64,000 bases of DNA from positions 8,295,186-8,359,185 of the forward strand of contig NC_085095.1 of NCBI RefSeq assembly GCF_963422355.1, in the 5' to 3' direction. The DNA comes from Corticium candelabrum (taxonomy: Eukaryota > Porifera > Homoscleromorpha > Homosclerophorida > Plakinidae). Made by a program: the position numbers and the translations under genes. The notes below the pieces were generated by a model, which searched no databases, was not told the DNA's origin, and saw only the letters and a program-made list of their open reading frames with translations. Positions 13,241-25,300 of this stretch are shown piece by piece (the stretch's first letter is position 1; each line of letters starts with the position of its first letter).

Positions 13241-14866
13241 TGCTGGGGGTTAATCCAATGTCATTTAACAAAAGCCTTTCAATAATTGCCATGGAAACAA
13301 TTATTAAGCTAAATTCAGTTAAGGATTGACCTGTTTTCACCTGCACTAAGGCAGTTATAAACCTTATTCGATTCTGGGACTTTTATGTTTATTGCCCATG
13401 TGACTGACTGGCAACGCATTCGAGTGGCATGTCTGTAAATGTCTGCTGCATGTAAATGGTTGCTGTTGTAAAGTTATGTGTGGGCACTGCACCTGTATGG
13501 CAGCCACTTTTACCAGATCAGTTGTGTTGGGAGGTCTTGACGAGCTCGTTTACGGCGAGTGTACACTTCAAATTCTTTCCTGATGCTTTTTAACATCACT
13601 GGCAGTGTGGGAAGACAGATGGGACGTAATCTGGTAAAAGCGGGTCATCCGACTTCTTTCCTGACACGAAATGAAGAGAACAGACGTTACAGAGTCAATT
13701 GTGCTCACTTGGAGACGACTCCTATCGATTAACAGCTGCAATCCATTGACGCTGCCGGCAATCTAACTCAGCAGGAAAATGGTAAAAACTCAACGAAGTG
13801 CCTTGCTCCCATCTGCTATTACATTGAACTGCAGAACAACTTTCATTATTACGACTCAAAATGGTGTATAACCATGGTAACATCACAGTCACATGACCAA
13901 ATGTCCCGTAACAATAAGGTCTACATTACAACCTAAATTGCTTTTCCAAGTGCTTCAGGTTTAATTAACTGTCATGTGACACTAGCATGCATGCGTGATG
14001 TGTAACCATGGCTGCTGACAATGTCGCTTTCATTATATCTTCCTACGTCATTATATTACTTTGTTGTAATGAAATAGCCTCAAAAGATGAAAGTGTCTTC
14101 AGATAAAGGAGAGAAATCAGCTACTACTGCATGTACCTAGATGCTGAATTTGGTGCCTCAGAAAACCAACTATTGCTCTGACTTGGCAACAGAACAGATC
14201 ATGTATCACAGCAATCATCTTTCCAGGAATACTGTGCCATTGTAAAACTGGATTTGCCCAGATACCTTGCACATCCCAGATGTGCAAGTCCCTAGTAGAA
14301 ACAGTCACCTTCTTGAATTGGCTTAGCTTATAAACTCATTTTAAGCTCTTTCTGCATGGCAGGTGTGTTACTTATCCAATACTTTCCATTAATTAATACA
14401 AACCTAGCTGCTATGCCAAAATTAGTTTAGCTGTGTCTGCAGCCCACAACAGTGCAAAAGGCTGCATGGTATGTTAATTAACATCAGGAAATGGATTAGC
14501 TCCAGCCAAACAGAAAGAAACAGCAAGTCAGTAAATGTTTGTCAATTACACAATGCATAACAAACTAAAACAGTCTAATTCCACTGCAGAGAAAAAAACT
14601 TCCTTACAGTACATATTACAGTTGCATAATTAAACCATGCGATTGTCTCTTGAACTCACACACCAGCCATAGTACCAAAGCTACAAGCAGTCATAAACAC
14701 AGGAGAAGCGAAATAATGGAAGAGTCTCAATACGTTGCAAGTTCAATCAAGATAAATGTTAACTTCAACTAGCTAATAAAAGTACTGCTACATGTGCTAG
14801 CCTACGCCCTCAAGTTATTGGCATGGCTGATAATTCTCAGTGCAATCCAACGCTGAACAGCTCAAT

Positions 14867-15458
14867 TTAAATTGCCAATCCAAACACACTTACAATACAA
14901 TACATTGACTTGTTCTCCCATCTCACAGTACAGCTGCCTAAACATCAAGTCGCTGCATGTACAACGGTCTTCTCTCACTAAGAAAGACCTCCTTACCATC
15001 AGTTGCGCAGTCCCAAAAACAAGAGGAAGCTGTATGCAAGCCAGCTCCATTCTTTTGCATGATCACACAACTCACTAAAAGTACACAAAATTCCCTAAAA
15101 ACAAGACTAAAGTGTAATGTGTTAATTAAAACAAACCAATGTATTTGAAAGGTTTGTTCATTTTTGTCAGTTGATTGAGGCACTGCTCAACGACACTAGA
15201 CGTCCATTGGTTGACTTTGTTGTGGTGATACGAACTGCTCCCGATTACAGTTTCCACACCCTGGAGATTGGCGACCAATCAAAGCAACATACCAGAAAAA
15301 CAGCCGATAGGATGGAAAACAATTATCTGCAAACCTCCTTGATGACAGCACTGACTTCGTCAACAACAAACGTAGTCTGAAAGAATTCAGGAAGAGCTAA
15401 CGTACCCACACGATTGACTGATAGAACTTACATCTTCTCCAGTCTGGAACTCATCCAT
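14867..15458 (-). CDS. DYNLT1: Dynein light chain Tctex-type 1
   Basis: Five exons (15458-15432, 15376-15335, 15260-15137, 15074-14997, 14937-14867) join in phase to 113 residues, the same length as human DYNLT1. Conserved blocks include [52 protein letters not shown] and the C-terminus [19 protein letters not shown], with the stop TAA at 14867-14869. All donors are gtaag- or gtttg-like. DYNLT1 is a homodimeric light chain that binds the intermediate chain of cytoplasmic dynein and links cargo; Tctex proteins also occur in axonemal and ciliary dyneins. It lies downstream of WTAP in the same orientation. Identification is very secure. Confidence 0.97.
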
Positions 15459-16487
15459 TACTAAGAAGTAGCGCCTTGCGTAGCAACGGCTCCTAAATTA
15501 CGGTTGAGCATGCGCATCGATAAAGGCAGCTCGAGCTTCCAACTACTCATTTTAGCGCGTACCTCCAAACCAGTCTTTTTACACGTGTACGTACGATTTA
15601 GAGGCATGCTTCACGATATCACGATTTACGCTCTCACGGTCTATTTTCCCGGTCACTCTAGCGTGAAACTGAGTGAACTGTTTTGTACATGTAGCTTTTT
15701 GTACATGCACGTGTACGCTCTTCAAAATTAAATTAAATTAAATAGTATAGGTTGAGTGATTGAGTGTATGTATGTTAGTTGCGTTATGTGTCTGATACAT
15801 GTACGCGTACGCGTGTTGTCTAGATGTGTCCATGAGGAAACACCCAGATGTGGTGTAGAGTCTAGATGTGGTGCCAGGCCCGGATCGAGGAATTTTTGAA
15901 AGACGGGGTTGACCTGGTAGCAGTTATTTATAGCATTGCTAATTTTCTCTTTTCTAATGAAATTATATGAAATTATTGAACCACACTTATTGGAAAAGAG
16001 GGGTTCAACCCCCTAAACCCCCATTATTTGTACACGTAAATCCTAGTAGGGGCTCTTGGCCCTGGTTAGTTTATTTTAGACATTTTTTTATCTGTTGTGA
16101 TGGCAATATCTCTCAAATATATATGAATGAATGAATGAATGAATGAATGAATGAATGAATGGTACTATATAGTAGTTGCAGTGCCGTTTTTACATCTTTA
16201 GTAGCTCTGGAACGTTGAATTCACCACTGAAATGTCTGGAAGTTCAAGGCGGTGGAGAACCTCATACACAGGCTCCCATGTCTCCAGGTCATTTTCTTCC
16301 TCCTCACTTCCTCCGCTATTTTAATTTGGTCAGAGGAAAACTAATCACACTAATCCATGGAACAAGACAGAAACGCAGAACTTCCCAAAACACATTGCCA
16401 CTATTATATTTTTGTATCACAGCCACAGCATATCAGATGTACATTTACAATTGTTGTCTCTACTGATGAACAGTTCCCTACAAACTG
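15459..16487. other. Intergenic: DYNLT1 promoter and WTAP 3' flank
   Basis: No gene seen. The DYNLT1 upstream region is within 15459-15560. A tetranucleotide AATG run lies at about 16122-16161. The rest is unremarkable AT-rich sequence. Confidence 0.5.
16122..16161. repeat. (AATG)n microsatellite
   Basis: About nine perfect units of gaat/aatg. Confidence 0.95.
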
Positions 16488-18825
16488 CTAGCCTTCTAGC
16501 ATCAAGCTACTAGTCCTACTTTCTGTATCTCCGTTTTCATTCACAACAGTCTGACTTTTACTTACTACTAGTGACTCATTATCTACACCACCATCATCAC
16601 AATTCCTCTCATCCACTACAATAGATTGCACACCATTTCCGGTGCCACCTATTCTAACATCTTCTGCTTTCACGGGTGGTAAGAACTTTACTGTTGCGGT
16701 AAAAGGACTGTCAGTACCCTGATTCTGTAATTGTAGATGAGCAACATGAAGTTGCTCCTGAAGAGTCAGTATTGTCGCCTGCATTGCCTCCACTTCTTCA
16801 TCAGTGTGAAGAACAAACTCTGTTAGTTCTAGAACAGAAACAAAGCACTAAGAAAAAAAGTAGAGTGTATCTAAGCATTTGTAGCCAAATACACAATGAT
16901 ATAGAAAGATAATATGACAAATAAAAATTAGCACAAGTAGCAAGATAAACAACAAAACAAAATTGCTTCTTTAGAAGGTAGGCATCTGTAAGCTTACATG
17001 TATAGCCAAAGCAACTATTTTGAGGTCTTACTCACAATAGGCCGTACACTGTGTTGTTCGACTGATCTATTTTAAAACTAAATATAGCTCCTGGCAGTTG
17101 CAATATAGACTGCATACAAAATATTCTAAATTTACAGTTTGAAGTGGTGTGTGTGCACGTGCTTGTGTGCAAGTTATCATTGAATTCAGGAGAAAGGCCT
17201 TGACCATTATTTCTCCATGTAACAATTTGTTTTTCGTATTGCAAGTTATTCACATGAAATTAGACACACGAAAATGCAACAAGCACAGCATACCAGTCTG
17301 TGTTGTCTTCAGTTCATCTGTGTACTTCTTCTGCAATGACAATTCACTTTCAAGTTGTCCGATGCGACCTTGAGACATCTGCATTCCTAATTCTTGATTC
17401 TCCTGAATCAAAGACCTACATTTGGCCATTAATTTCTTTCCAGTAACACTAGAAAGCAATGACACTCATTTATTAAGTCAAGAAGTAACACAGTGTAAAG
17501 ATAATATGAAACACCTGTCAGGAGTAAATTTCCAAGCACTTAGATCATCCTGTGCCTGTTCCAATTTACCCTTCAACTGACCTAGATCTGTTTGCAGCTT
17601 TTGAAAAAGAATGTTGACAGATGGATCCAAAAGCATCGATTGCAACTGAGCAGTAACTGACATCTGATTATGTTTCAATTCATGAATCTGTGACTTAATC
17701 AGAAAAAGCAAATAAGTATAACACAACACAAAAACAACTGCATAATGTCAAGAAAGTAAAGCTGAAAAACAAAGATTTCTCATTCTTGTGACAAAGTTCC
17801 TAATATTCAAAATGCAGTTCAAATTTACAGTGATGAAGGTTTAGTACATCTTTTTTTTTGTTATCAGTTATATTTATTTGTTATCTGATATATAGATTTT
17901 GTTTCATTCCTGAGTAGTTAGCAATAAATGTCCTCCAGAGTCTACTCATAACTTCCTCTCACCAGACAACTGATGAGTTATCCTGCCAAAACCATCATAA
18001 TTGGAAACTGATTATGACTCAATAGCAAGTGATAAGCAATACTTCTTGCAAAGGTAAGTTCATTACATGCATTACTTTTAATTAAAAATGCTGTGATCTA
18101 ACATGCACAATACAACAAGAAATGTCTTCATGCAAGCCTTCTAGTACAATAAACATTCTGTACAAAACTCTTTACCATCTAGCATTACCAGCAATAAATT
18201 GTATACCAAAGTAATGTTTGTCACACAGAAATCTTCATAAACGTGACTCTACTGTGTCTACAAATAGTTACCATCAGGTCCTGCATTTCATGTTCCTTAG
18301 TTGCCAATCTCATAACGAGCACATTTTCTCTTCTAGTCGACTCCTGTTGCTGAAGTTGCAATTTAGCCTCTGACTCACGCAGTCCTACTAGCTCTTCGTC
18401 ACTACTACGTTTCGTTTTCTGCTCCTCCAACCAATCAATATACAGTTCCTGTTGCTGCCAACTGCATTTCAATTAGTATTAAGAACATCAAAATCTTTAT
18501 TTTACTATAGATAATAACCTTGCAATAACGTCTTCCTTGGACATCTGTTGCAACTGCTCATTACCGAGCCTTGTCTAGAAAAAGGTGACTGCGTGAGATG
18601 AAGTTCAAATATTTCACGCTCTCGTCAATTTAGACTAGCATGTACCATGCACATCACCAACAGAAAGTCCATGCTAATGAAACAGTTTCTTACACGCTTG
18701 GGCGGATTTTGAACAACGTCAGACACGCTTTCATCTTGCTGAACTGCTGCAGATATAGAGGCAAATCCGAGCAACGACAAAAGGGGCGCCACATAAAAAA
18801 ATTTACCCTTTAAAACGTGATCCAT
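16488..18825 (-). CDS. WTAP: WTAP, regulatory subunit of the m6A mRNA methyltransferase complex
   Basis: Seven exons (18825-18807, 18746-18694, 18574-18519, 18461-18272, 17693-17515, 17448-17294, 16828-16488) join in phase to about 330 residues; human WTAP has 396. Diagnostic blocks are NPPKR-TRL, ESTRRENVLVMRLATKEHEM, KLEQAQDDLSAWKFTPD, GKKLMAKCRSLIQENQELG and MSQGRIGQLESELSLQKKY. WTAP is a nuclear coiled-coil protein that tethers METTL3-METTL14 and the VIRMA/ZC3H13 module at speckles. The Ser/Thr-rich tail is shorter than in vertebrates. I splice a 60-bp phase-1 intron (18747-18806) out of the first coding segment, because reading through it would add a hydrophobic stretch foreign to the family. 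It is divergent from SPAG17, with 538 bp between the start codons. Confidence 0.95.
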
Positions 18826-19363
18826 GACAAAAGAATGAAATGAAGACTGCTTTGTTAGAAATCAGCAGTTGTCAGACATAATTACAGGCGTGCTATGATC
18901 CCATGCTCTTGCTGTGACATTGTGGCCCGGATTCTCTACCCACCCACCTTAATTAAGTTAATGTGGACATTGTGGCCCGGATTCTCTACCTCACCCACTT
19001 TCGAGTAACGGATTTGATGTGTACATGCACTTCTGACGTCATCAACTCAACGTTGGCTTCGTCACCGCAGGAAGTCACAAAGGAAATAGTGTGCTCTAGC
19101 TACTCTTTCTGAACACGAAAAACGTCTAGATAGTGATAGGGTTTGAACAGGAGCATCTAGAGAGAGAAGATCTCTCTTTATATGCTCCTGGTTTGAAGTA
19201 AGTAATATGCAACCAACAAATCTACTCAGCAGTAGAGAACTAAACTTGTTTTATTGTTTCAATCACTTATAATAAATATCAACTTTGGTGAACTAGACGC
19301 GTGCGCAGTAGACGTGGATACGACCGTGGTAACGGCTAAACTGAAGCGAAGCACCAAAGGCAG
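18826..19363. promoter_or_regulatory. Divergent WTAP/SPAG17 intergenic promoter region
   Basis: The two head-to-head genes have only ~540 bp between their start codons, so both promoters must lie here. A tandem duplication of acattgtggcccggattctctacc sits at 18916-18941 and 18964-18989, about 47 bp apart. A potential hairpin (caggagcat ... atgctcctg) lies at about 19148-19190. No TATA-like element is convincing. Confidence 0.6.
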
Positions 19364-22300
19364 ATGTCAAAGGTAAAGAGAACAAAAAGCACATCGGCTG
19401 GTACAGCAAGATGGGACGCCGGTCTCGTAGCAGAGCCTCTCGCTGACGTGAGCCGTTTCGATCAACATTTTGCCACATATTTTGTTCTTGACTGATTACT
19501 GTCGACATTTCAGGAAGACTGGGACTTGTTTGTTGCTTTTCTGATACCAGAAAACCCTTCTGAAGTAGTACACCTGGCTGCGCTCACAGAATGTGTGTCA
19601 ACCAAACGACGAAAACGTTTTGTTGCCATTTCTCGAGAAGACCTTATCAAATCTGTACGTTTACTGCATTTTCATATTAAATGAACGTATGCTTCTCAAG
19701 AATTCTGCTGTCGTACTACAGGTGAAAGATGAAGGAAAAAGTACTGCTGGTGGAGGAAAGAAAGGGAAAGGAGCTGCAACTGCCCCACCGTTTTCTGAAG
19801 TTTGCGAACACATACGGCAGGCGCTGGCATCTCCCGCTGGACTAACGCCTGATCTAGACGCTCGGTTGATCAAATACTATTTATTGAAGAAGAAAAGAGA
19901 ACATTTGACGAAGAAAGAAGCAGAAAGAAAAGCGAAAGATGAATCATCTGCTCCCAAGTCTGGAAGGGAGAGCTCGAAGGGCACAAAGAGTGTGGCCGCA
20001 AAGGGAGCAAAAGGATCACCGAAGAAAGGAGTCGCTGAGGCAAAAGAAAGTGATGTTCCAATGCCAACAAAAGCTGAGAGCAAGATGAAGAAACGAGGAG
20101 AGGGAGAAGATTTGTTTACATCTATTGGTGAGTCTAGAGAAAGTCAGTATGGAAGCTGAGGGGCGGTCCTAGGACGTACAAAACTCAACTGGCATAGCTG
20201 TGTTATAACCACGCCCCTCATGCTTCTATAGCACCCTAACAATACAATAACCTATACTTATAGCAGTATTGCTAATACCGTCTATCCAGTTATTTGTGCG
20301 ATTTCTGGGGATTTGGCCAGTTTTATCATGTGTGGAGTTTAAATTGTGCGATGCACTAGCTTATATATACTTGTACATGTGCCAACAATAAACTTTAGCA
20401 ACACATGCCCTTCAAAGGTAAAGAGCTATACTGTAGTAATGTTCCTGCTGCTTATAAATAGGCATGGTAAGTGGGCGTAATGAGTGGAGCGATAAATTTT
20501 TGTGCATTCGGCAAATAACTGCACAAATAAATCTATTGCACAAATAACCGGTTATATGGTACTTAGTGTTACTATTTTAGTGTAGTTAATGTGTCTGTTT
20601 ATTAGATGATGAACCAGAGGATGGTCCTGACACATATTTCATTTTTCATGGTTTTATCCATGCTGCTGTGTTTAGTCAGATTGCAGAAATTGGTATTCCT
20701 ATTAATGCCATTGTGAAAGTTAAGTCACCGTACGGACCAGCGTCATCTCCACTCAATGAAAATGAAGAATGTGAAGCTGACACAGACGACTGGAATGCAT
20801 TAACTGAAGCACTCAAGATGTTCTGGCAAGAGATAAAGAGAGCTGCAAAGGATTGTCCATTTGGTCACGTATTTAGAGATATTGCATGGGTTGAGCTTTT
20901 ATCAGCTGCACAAACAGTGCCCGACAAACCTGAAGAGAAGGTGAGTGTTAAGATGTATCCTATTCTAGTGGTAATAACCGTATGTAGATATACTCTAAAT
21001 CACTAGTAGTAGCTTACATTTGGTGCAGCATCTAAATTTCAGTGAAAATGTGTCTTGACCTCTTGGTACGTGTTACCATATAGATTCAGTAGACATCATC
21101 AGCACAGCTTTACACAACCTGTGGGCCGGGTATGGACTTGTCACAACATAAGATACCATGATTGTGAGTTGTCGAGTTGTCAAATCTTCAAATATTGTAG
21201 TTAAGTAGTGCAATTGAGAGTTTTGAGATGCGGAGATAAGAGTCGTGGTAAAGTCCACAGATGCAGATCTGTAAGCGGAAGTGCATGTGCACCATGTCAT
21301 AGCATATGGTATCTTGTTAGAAGTTCACTTATGTTATTCTAAATTTGGCATGCACTGCTCATACTGTAGACACTTAAAAATGAAGTGATGCCAGAGTATG
21401 CATCATAACTGATTTAATTACAGTAAATATATACACAGGACTCTAATACATGGGGTTAATTGTTGAGTTGTACGTATTTGACTGAACTACTAGTAGATGA
21501 GTGGCAGCTGCTTTCTGTTGGTCTGTTTTGTCAGTACATGGTGATACAGTGAGTGTACTTTATACTGTCTGCAAGATAGACTAGCAAAAGAAGTACAGTA
21601 GGATCTCAGAAACACAACCTTGTCAAGCATGTTTGTAGCTTTTCAATTGGCACAAGAGTGAAATAGCCACACTGGTACTAGATTCCATGTTTTGCAGCAT
21701 GTGTACGTCCTACATGAGACAACAAGAGATATGTTACTTTCACTGAGCTACCGTGTACTTTAAAAGTACTGAATTTCCAAAGCTACTACCCGTTTCTAAA
21801 TGCATGATACTACGTTAGACATGTATATATGCTACACTGCACTTCAACATTTGATGGTTGTAATGTTACTGCTGTTGTATAGGCTGATCTTGCAGAGTCT
21901 CTTTTTGATCTTCTTGCTGATTGTATTTACAAGCTGTTGGATAAGCACAAGCAATACAAGTTGTACCTACAGACACTTGTTGTTATCAATTTATCAAGTC
22001 AATCATCCATGACAGATGGGCATGACTTGAGTGTTATGAATGAAAATGAACTAATGCATGACGCAAAGGATGTGGATACTAGACTCTACAGCCATCAGAT
22101 GGATGCATTGCCAATAGACAGTGTGACTGTCCCTCTAATGATGAATTCTGTGTTAGAACAGGTGGTTGCTATTGCTGACAATGGATGCTCTGATGATGTC
22201 AAGTTATCTCAGGATCATAACTCATTGCCTACAATACTTGACTCGTCAATAATGAAACTGGCTCTTCCAAATGAAGAGAAAAGGCAATTGCTTAACGACA

Positions 22301-25300
22301 AGGAGCAAATGTGTTTCTCTAAGAAACAGAAAGGAACAAAAATATTGAGACATCATGACACATCAACTTTGAAGACTCGTCATCTCGAGGAACTTATTGA
22401 TATTGATGCCTTTTCTATTGACTCTCGGATGTTGCAGTTACTGCCTTACTATCATTTAAGAGACTTTAGCCTGTTTGATGCTGAACAAAACAAGAGATAT
22501 AAAGCTAGCAGGGTAGCTAGAGCACATGAACTGAGGCATATCATGTCTGCTTATGGAGTTGAAGGAACACTACTTGATCGTGCTTTGAAACAATTTATAT
22601 TTGAAAGCATGCCATTAAAAGGAACGGGTATTGTCCCATCTAGTTTGTTTAAATCAACTTTGAATACTTGCCTTCTTTGGGATGATCCGTACCCAGTGAG
22701 TGTTCTCCCAGTAACAGACATTGAAGAACTAGAAACAGTTCACCTTGAAAACCTTCAACTGAGACAACTAGATGAGTGGTGTTATCACGAATATCTTGAA
22801 CCAAGTGTCATGCTTCAAGTTTTACACGAGGCTCACTCCAAACGTCTGCATATTGACAGTTATTACCACAAAGCAGGTAACTCTCTTCTCTTAGCTATTC
22901 ACAATCCTTGTGATGGCCAAGAAAACCACTTTACATGGAGCAACTGGATTCATTCACAAGTTGGATTTAGTAATTATCTTCAGTATGTTTCATCTGTTGT
23001 TGGTCCAACAGTTGATGCTGCATGGGCATCAGCTGAAGCAGAAGCTGAGAAAAAAACTAAAGTTGAAGCAGAGAGGAGGAAGAGGGAAGAGGCAGAAGCA
23101 CAGAATAGACTGCAAGAGGAAGAACAAGAAGACAAGAAGAAACCAAAAGAGAAAAAGGGAGGCGAGTCACCAGATGATTCTGCTCAATGTAAAGCCAGTA
23201 GATCATCTAAAGAAGCCAGGAGTGGGTCACAATCTACTGCATCTTCACGTGCATCGACTCGTAAAGGCAAGGAAAAGGACAAGCCAACATCAGGATCTAA
23301 AATGAGGACTTCAGTGGCTATGTCAACTCACATCGATACACAAGTGACAAATCAGGCATCTGCAAAGCCAGAGATACCTAAGCTCTTTCTGTCATATCCT
23401 ATTGGTGATCGCGTTGTTAGAGTGAATGGCAGTATGTCTCATATGTTCCCTGCAGATGGTGCGTTGATTACTGTAAAATGTCAAGCATTCATTGATGGCT
23501 ACAAGAATCAAGTTGTGGCAGTAGAAAAAGATAACTGTATAGTCATGATGCATGTAAGACAAGGTCCTGGAGACAACAATGCATTAGATGATGCCAAAGA
23601 GAATGAAGGTCAGAGGAATGATGCATTTGAAGAAGCAGTCAAATGTAGTGAGAAACAGCTACAGCAACAGTCACCAAAGTTTTTGTCTTGCGTAATTCAC
23701 TATGATGATGGTTTTCTGGCATCCATCAGCAAACTAGGTCCTGAAGGTCATCTTCCTAAACGGGAGCTTGTTCAGGTTTCTAATCAGTTGGAATCTAAAC
23801 TGAGTGAAGACATAGGATCAAAGCCACCTACACCACCTCAGCAGGTGCGATCTCCATCTGTACAAAAAGTTGGAAAAAAGAAGGATGCAGCTGCTGAGCA
23901 GGCCTTGATTGAACAACAGAAATTGCAGGAAGAGGAAGCCGAAAGACAGAGACAAGCTGAAATAGAGAGGAAAAAGCAAGAAGAACTAGACTTGGCATTG
24001 CGGCCAACATACCAGCAGCTCTTTGTGTCCTCTCCTGACGGCTTACATCTTCATTACTGTAGTGTTCATGAAGGCAAACTTGAAGATTTCAATGAGAAAT
24101 CGCATCTGGAAGGGGGGCGGGTAGTGGTAAGACAGAGCTACCCAACAAAATCTTGGAACACCCAGTTATGTCAAAACACTCAACTGAAAACAGCCATGGA
24201 AGAAATATCACGATCTATTACAGCGGATGGGGTGGTAATTAGATTTTTACAAAATGGCTCCACAGTTGTGTTGTATCCAGATGGAGCTGTTAGTGTGAGT
24301 TATGCTGATGCTGTGGCTGGCATTCTCCCTACGAGTCCAACAGAAGTCCAGGAGGAACATGAGAGAGCATCTTCTGCTGTGCGACGAGTAAAATTTGGTG
24401 ACTTTGAACATACAGTACAAGAAACAACAGGAAAGCATGACAGAAAGGATGGTTGGATGTCCACAAGTGCAGTTGGTGAATGTCGCCTTCATAGCAATGG
24501 TCAGAGTTTGTCACAACGTAGTGTGTTGTCATTCACTGCTTCTGATCCTGCAGCAAAGGAAGTCATGTTGAGTCGTGGTGATGGAGTTAGTGTTGTGCAC
24601 AAACCAGATTCAAGTTGTGTGGTCAATCATGCCGATGGCACTCGCATTACTACATTTTATGAGATGAAGGATAGTCCATCTACATTGTCTTGTGTGCCAA
24701 CCAAAGGTGCTCTTTGTAAGTTTGTTCGTATTGAGTGTCCAGGGTTTTCAGCTGTCACATTCAATTGTCAAACACAAGAGTGTCAGACATCATTTGGAGA
24801 AGGAACTCAAGTTTCATGTACAAACAGAGGGGAATATCACATAAAAAGACCTGATGGTTCTATACTTGATATTGCTTATGATGGAGAAGTTTGCTACATT
24901 CCTAAAGGTGCTGGACATCAGGTGCCTGGTTGTGAAGACGTTGTTCTTGAGGGAGCCTATGTATTTAGCCCAACTGCTAATGAGACTTTGAAAACTATTG
25001 ATTGTAATGGCAGTAAGTTCACTGTAATGCAGAATGGTGAGACAGACATACAGTCCACCAGGAACATCACTGGACAGGGAGGGCAGGTGCCTCGGCTTTT
25101 TGTTCTCAATCAGGATAGCAGTGCTGTTGAGCTTTTACGCCACTGTGATGTTGTTGAGTTTTTGGAAGCTGCAGAGGCCAATCAAAAAGCTATGGTTGTG
25201 AGAGAGAGACTGGAAGAAATTCCTGATGCTAAAGTTATTACAGTCTTGAAGCCAACACCACAAACTATTGCAGAAAAATGGTCCAGAGACTATGCGGAGG

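Larger units (their letters stand above)
11633..14866. other. Intergenic with CA tract and a twice-repeated element
   Basis: No supported gene. It contains the upstream region of the membrane-protein gene, a CA microsatellite (12222-12306), two copies of a dispersed repeat (12690-12830, 13140-13240), and the presumed 3' UTR of DYNLT1 at the right end (below 14867). The rest is AT-rich and shows nothing I can name. Confidence 0.5.

Noticed and set aside
18694-18825. Signal-peptide-like N-terminus for WTAP
   Set aside because: The hydrophobic stretch disappears when the 60-bp intron 18747-18806 (gtaaat...ctgcag) is removed in phase; WTAP is nuclear.
19130-19195. Hairpin as a possible structured RNA or terminator
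   Set aside because: Only short complementary arms in a promoter region; nothing matches a known RNA family and no tRNA boxes are present.
22910-23305. 131-residue plus-strand ORF within SPAG17
   Set aside because: A shifted shadow of the Lys/Glu-rich coiled-coil part of exon 5.
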